A DNA stretch of 64,000 nucleotides, from contig JASLQO010000013.1 of assembly GCA_030744435.1 (NCBI GenBank), positions 310,001 through 374,000 on the forward strand, written 5' to 3'. This DNA comes from JASLQO01 sp002327525 (GTDB taxonomy: Bacteria > Pseudomonadota > Gammaproteobacteria > Pseudomonadales > Azotimanducaceae). Position 1 is the stretch's first letter. Each line of letters begins with the position of its first letter. Position numbers and translations under genes: made by a program. The notes under the pieces were generated by a model. The model was not told the origin of the DNA. It did no database searches and worked only from the letters and a program-made list of their open reading frames with translations. This document shows positions 60,952 to 64,000 of the stretch, in pieces.

Positions 60952-61182
60952 GCATCGGCAGCGGCGCAACGGCGTGGCGGGTTACGGGCTCAAAGATCTG
61001 TAGCGTGACGCTGTACCGTCGCTAATCACCATCTTGCACTCGCTTTCGACGATCGATCGCATGGACATGGGCAGTGGGCGCGGCGATGGCTCATGCGCGG
61101 TTGGATGCACCGTTTGCTCGCGCGTCTACAGCACCCGGAAAAGTGGATGTGATCGGAGTAACATCGGGCATGAGGACGAACG
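60952..61182. other. Gap, nothing recognised
   Basis: About 230 bases between the HAD gene and the NfeD-type protease gene. No hairpin with T tract, no small gene with a ribosome binding site. The promoter of the NfeD-slipin pair is expected in the right half. Confidence 0.3.
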
Positions 61183-62544
61183 ATGTACAAGCTGATCACG
61201 ATCCTGGCTCTGGCCCTGGCCCTGGCCATAGCCCATAGCGCTCAGATCACGGCGGCTGCCGAGCGTAGCGTCTGGCTGGTGGATCTGGATGGCGCGGTCG
61301 GACCCGCCAGTGCGGATCTGGTTATCCGGAGTATCGAAGAGGCCGGTGAGGCGGGCGCGGTCGCAATTGTCATTCGCATGGACACGCCCGGCGGTCTCGA
61401 TCTCGCCATGCGCGATATCGTCAAGGCCATTCTCGGTGCGCGCCTACCGGTGATTACCTATGTCTCCCCGGGCGGTGCGCGTGCGGCGAGCGCTGGCACC
61501 TACATCACGTACGCCAGCCATTTTGTCGCCATGGCCCCGGCTACCAATATTGGATCTTCGACGCCCGTCAGCATCGCACCGTCCGTGCCCAGTGCTCCCT
61601 CGCCATTGGGTGGCGACGACGAGGAAGAGGATTCCAAACCAGCGCCGGATACACCCGATGCGATGACCCGCAAAATCATCAACGACGCGGTGGCCTACCT
61701 GCAGAGCCTGGCGGAGTTACGCGGCCGAAACATCGAGTGGGCTGAGGAGACGGTACGCGAGGGGGCCAATCTGCGGGCGAGCGAGGCGCTTGAGAAGAAC
61801 GTGATCGATTTGATAGCAGCCGATCTAGGGGAACTGCTTGAGGCTCTGGATGGACGCGAGGTGGAGCTGGACGGGCGCACCGTTCAACTAGCGACGGCGG
61901 GAGCGGTGGTAGAGCGTGTGGAGACCGACTGGCGCCATGAGCTTCTGACCGTGATCACGGATCCGTCCATCGCCTATGGTCTGCTGCTGGTGGGTTTCTA
62001 TGGCCTGATCCTCGAGTTCTACAACCCGGGTATGGTGTTTCCGTCGGTGCTGGGCGTGATCTGCCTGCTGCTCGGTGCCTACGGTCTGCAGATGCTGCCC
62101 ATCAACTATGTCGGGCTCGCGCTGATCGTGGTGGGCATCGGGCTCATGATCGCGGAGGTGTTTTCGCCTAGTTTCGGTGTGCTCGGCATCGGTGGCGTGG
62201 TGGCGTTCGTGTTCGGATCGATTATGCTCATCGACAGTGATCTGCCGGGTTATCAGTTGCCCATTCCCATCATCGCTGGTTTCGCGCTGTCTACCGGTCT
62301 GCTCGCGTTTCTCGCCGTGGGCGCAGCGGTGCGTGCGCGGAGCAGCGATATGATGAGCGGTGTGGAAGCCATGGTCGGTGGGGAGGCGCGCGCGCTCGGC
62401 AGCTTCGAAGGCACCGGCCGTGTCTGGGCGTTCGGTGAGAACTGGGTCGCGCAGAGCGAGGAACCAGTGGAGGAAGGCAGCATGGTCCGCATCAATGAGG
62501 TGGACGGACTGAAGCTAATCGTTGAACCCATTCAGGAGGACTGA
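61183..62544 (+). CDS. NfeD-family membrane serine protease (ClpP-class, long form)
   Basis: 453 residues. Signal or membrane segment 5-25; the ClpP-like protease domain at ~30-220 has the Ser in ARAASAGTYITYASHF and the Lys in TRKIINDAVAYLQSLAELRG. Four membrane helices at about 250-385 (SIAYGLLLVGFYGLILEFYN, SVLGVICLLLGAYGLQML, GLALIVVGIGLMIAEVFSP, VVAFVFGSIMLIDS) and a C-terminal OB-fold NfeD domain (ALGSFEGTGRVWAFGENWVA). The long NfeD form cleaves stomatin-type partners; the stomatin gene is directly downstream, two bases away. Confidence 0.93.
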   Translation: MYKLITILALALALAIAHSAQITAAAERSVWLVDLDGAVGPASADLVIRSIEEAGEAGAVAIVIRMDTPGGLDLAMRDIVKAILGARLPVITYVSPGGARAASAGTYITYASHFVAMAPATNIGSSTPVSIAPSVPSAPSPLGGDDEEEDSKPAPDTPDAMTRKIINDAVAYLQSLAELRGRNIEWAEETVREGANLRASEALEKNVIDLIAADLGELLEALDGREVELDGRTVQLATAGAVVERVETDWRHELLTVITDPSIAYGLLLVGFYGLILEFYNPGMVFPSVLGVICLLLGAYGLQMLPINYVGLALIVVGIGLMIAEVFSPSFGVLGIGGVVAFVFGSIMLIDSDLPGYQLPIPIIAGFALSTGLLAFLAVGAAVRARSSDMMSGVEAMVGGEARALGSFEGTGRVWAFGENWVAQSEEPVEEGSMVRINEVDGLKLIVEPIQED

Positions 62545-62546
62545 CC

Positions 62547-63323
62547 ATGGAAGTGGCCACCATCATCGTACTTGGCGTCGTCGTCTCGCTGCTCGCGAGC
62601 GCGCTCCGGATTCTGCGGGAATATGAGCGGGGTGTGGTGTTCATGCTGGGCCGCTTCTACAAAGTGAAAGGTCCGGGGCTGGTGATCATCATTCCGATTC
62701 TGCAGCAGATGGTGCGTGTCGATCTCAGGACCATCGTGCTCGACATCCCGACGCAGGATCTCATCACGCGAGACAATGTCTCGGTCAAGGTCAACGCAGT
62801 GCTCTACTTCCGGGTGGTGGATTCGGAGCGGGCCATCATCAATGTCGAGAATTACATGGAGGCGACGGGGCAACTGGCACAGACCACCTTGCGCTCGGTG
62901 CTTGGTCAGCACGAACTCGACGAGCTGCTCGCCGAACGGGAACGTCTGAATCATGACGTTCAGCAGATTCTCGATCAGCAGACGGATCAATGGGGCATCA
63001 AGGTGTCTAATGTCGAGATCAAGCACGTCGATATCGACGAAAGCATGGTCCGCGCAATCGCCAAGCAGGCGGAGGCGGAACGGGAACGAAGAGCCAAAAT
63101 CATCCACGCCGAGGGCGAGCAGCAAGCGGCAGAGAAACTCGTTGAGGCGGCCCAGCAACTCAGCCAGCAGACGGGTTCCATGCAGCTGCGTTATCTGCAG
63201 ACGCTGACCGAGATCGCCGGAGAGAAGAGTTCCACGATCGTCTTCCCATTGCCGCTGGATATAATGGAGGGCCTGAAGGCGTTGCTGCCCGCGACGCAGG
63301 ACGGATCCGACGACAAGCAGTAG
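62547..63323 (+). CDS. Stomatin-like SPFH protein (slipin)
   Basis: 258 residues. One N-terminal membrane helix (ATIIVLGVVVSLLASAL), then the SPFH domain (EYERGVVFMLGRFYKVKGPG, LDIPTQDLITRDNVSVKVN, LRSVLGQHELDELLAERERL) and a C-terminal coiled coil (KQAEAERERRAKIIHAEGEQ). Forms membrane-bound oligomers. With NfeD it forms the widespread NfeD-slipin module involved in membrane protein quality and lipid-domain organisation. Confidence 0.94.
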   Translation: MEVATIIVLGVVVSLLASALRILREYERGVVFMLGRFYKVKGPGLVIIIPILQQMVRVDLRTIVLDIPTQDLITRDNVSVKVNAVLYFRVVDSERAIINVENYMEATGQLAQTTLRSVLGQHELDELLAERERLNHDVQQILDQQTDQWGIKVSNVEIKHVDIDESMVRAIAKQAEAERERRAKIIHAEGEQQAAEKLVEAAQQLSQQTGSMQLRYLQTLTEIAGEKSSTIVFPLPLDIMEGLKALLPATQDGSDDKQ

Positions 63324-63326
63324 CCC

Positions 63327-64000
63327 ATAGCCGTCTTACAGACAGTCAGGGATGTCCTGCGTCCCCAAGGCAGAGTTTTCTATGGATGGTGGATAGTCGC
63401 CGCCAGCGCTGGTGTTCAGTGGCTCGCGGCGGTGCTGTGGATGCAGTCGTTCGGTGCCTACGTGGTGTTGCTTGAGCGGGACTTCGGATGGAGCAAGACC
63501 GTGCTTTCCGGCGCCTTCGCGCTCACTCGGGTGGAGAGCGGCATTCTCGGCCCGTTGCAGGGGTGGCTCGTGGATCGCTTCGGGCCGCGCATCGTGCTGA
63601 GCGTGGGCACGGTGATGTTTGGTGTGGGATTCATGCTATTCAGTCGCATCGAAACGCTGCTCGGCTTCTACCTCTCCTTTGCATTGATAGCACTCGGATC
63701 GAGCCTGGGTGGCTTCCCCACATTGATGGTGTCGCTGGTCAACTGGTTCAACCGGCACCGTGCTAAGGCCATTTCCATCTCACAGCTCGGTCACTCGCTC
63801 GGGGGGCTGTCGGTGCCGCTCGTGGTGGTTGCACTCGGTGCGTGGGGTTGGCGTGACACGGCGTTTGCTTCCGGTGTGCTGGTCATGCTGATGGGACTGC
63901 CGTTGGTGCAGTTGGTTCGGCACAGACCGGAACACCACGGCGAGGTGGTTGACGGGGGTGTGCCGGAAGAGACCGGCTCTGTGTCAGCCATTGCTGCCGT
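63327..64000 (+). CDS. MFS transporter, incomplete at window end
   Basis: The frame is open from just after the slipin stop to the window edge. Recognisable from FYGWWIVAASAGVQWLAAVL (helix 1), then FGAYVVLLERDFGWSKTVLS, motif A in GWLVDRFGPRIVLS, and helices up to SALGAWGWRDTAFASGVLVM-like sequence. It belongs to the oxalate/formate-type (OFA, MFS_1) transporters by its N-terminal pattern. No standard start codon precedes helix 1; ATA at 63327 is the only near-start, without a clear ribosome binding site. The start is therefore uncertain. Confidence 0.7.
   Translation, partial: MAVLQTVRDVLRPQGRVFYGWWIVAASAGVQWLAAVLWMQSFGAYVVLLERDFGWSKTVLSGAFALTRVESGILGPLQGWLVDRFGPRIVLSVGTVMFGVGFMLFSRIETLLGFYLSFALIALGSSLGGFPTLMVSLVNWFNRHRAKAISISQLGHSLGGLSVPLVVVALGAWGWRDTAFASGVLVMLMGLPLVQLVRHRPEHHGEVVDGGVPEETGSVSAIAA

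Overview
The window comes from a Gammaproteobacterium, most likely a free-living aquatic aerobe or facultative anaerobe. The left end carries the order tolA-tolB-pal-cpoB-queE-queC-tRNA-Lys, and the middle carries bepA, a TusA-like gene, a PerM-like gene, dapA, bamC and a YycJ-like gene, both typical of that class. The DNA is GC-rich by eye (not computed). Many genes overlap by TTGA, ATGA or TGATG, and TTG and GTG starts are common.

Layout. 1-4.9 kb: Tol-Pal envelope genes, two queuosine-precursor genes and tRNA-Lys(UUU) with its own promoter. 5-8.4 kb: a secreted DUF3604 protein, a small DNA-binding-like protein and two decayed genes. 8.5-12.4 kb: lipid/acyl-type genes (SDR, GPH-type transporter, enoyl-CoA hydratase, metallo-beta-lactamase fold). 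12.4-15.6 kb: an IS3 remnant, two periplasmic c-type cytochromes, a peptidase remnant and a DUF4920 protein. 15.9-26.9 kb: transporter, hydrolase, phosphodiesterase, a chimeric CoA-transferase/lactonase pseudogene, two SDRs, a glutathione-synthetase-like plus GST pair, nadA, a family III CoA-transferase and an unusual long Prs homologue. 27-33.8 kb: housekeeping block (BepA, TusA-like, PerM-like, DapA, BamC, YycJ-like hydrolase, CnoX-like chaperone). 33.8-36 kb: two decayed transporters and metY.

36-45 kb is the most distinctive region. A minus-strand operon encodes a Tat-exported type II DMSO-reductase-family molybdoenzyme: alpha 38485-41415, beta 37437-38480, heme-b gamma 36762-37409 and TorD-like chaperone 36079-36762. 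It is divergent from a plus-strand operon of a diheme cytochrome c, a MauG/CcpA-like diheme peroxidase and a beta-helix protein fused to a C-terminal c-heme. The shared intergenic region holds two perfect FNR/Anr palindromes, each placed about 41 bp upstream of a plausible transcription start. I infer one oxygen-controlled periplasmic redox module: substrate oxidised or reduced at Mo, electrons through Fe-S clusters and heme b to the c-type cytochromes. The substrate cannot be read from sequence.

45-54.5 kb: an orphan ATP-grasp-like protein, a ThDP enzyme, decayed membrane-protein and kinase genes, an AT-rich gap with DnaA-box-like sites, a glutamine synthetase-like/amidotransferase pair, DUF1232, a lipoprotein and PspC. 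54.8-64 kb: two acyl-CoA synthetases flanking alanine dehydrogenase and thioesterase remnants, transporters, a HAD phosphatase and an NfeD-slipin pair.

About a dozen remnants (frameshifts, nonsense codons, internal deletions, fusions) lie among intact genes, which suggests ongoing gene loss. No CRISPR array, prophage or rRNA was seen.
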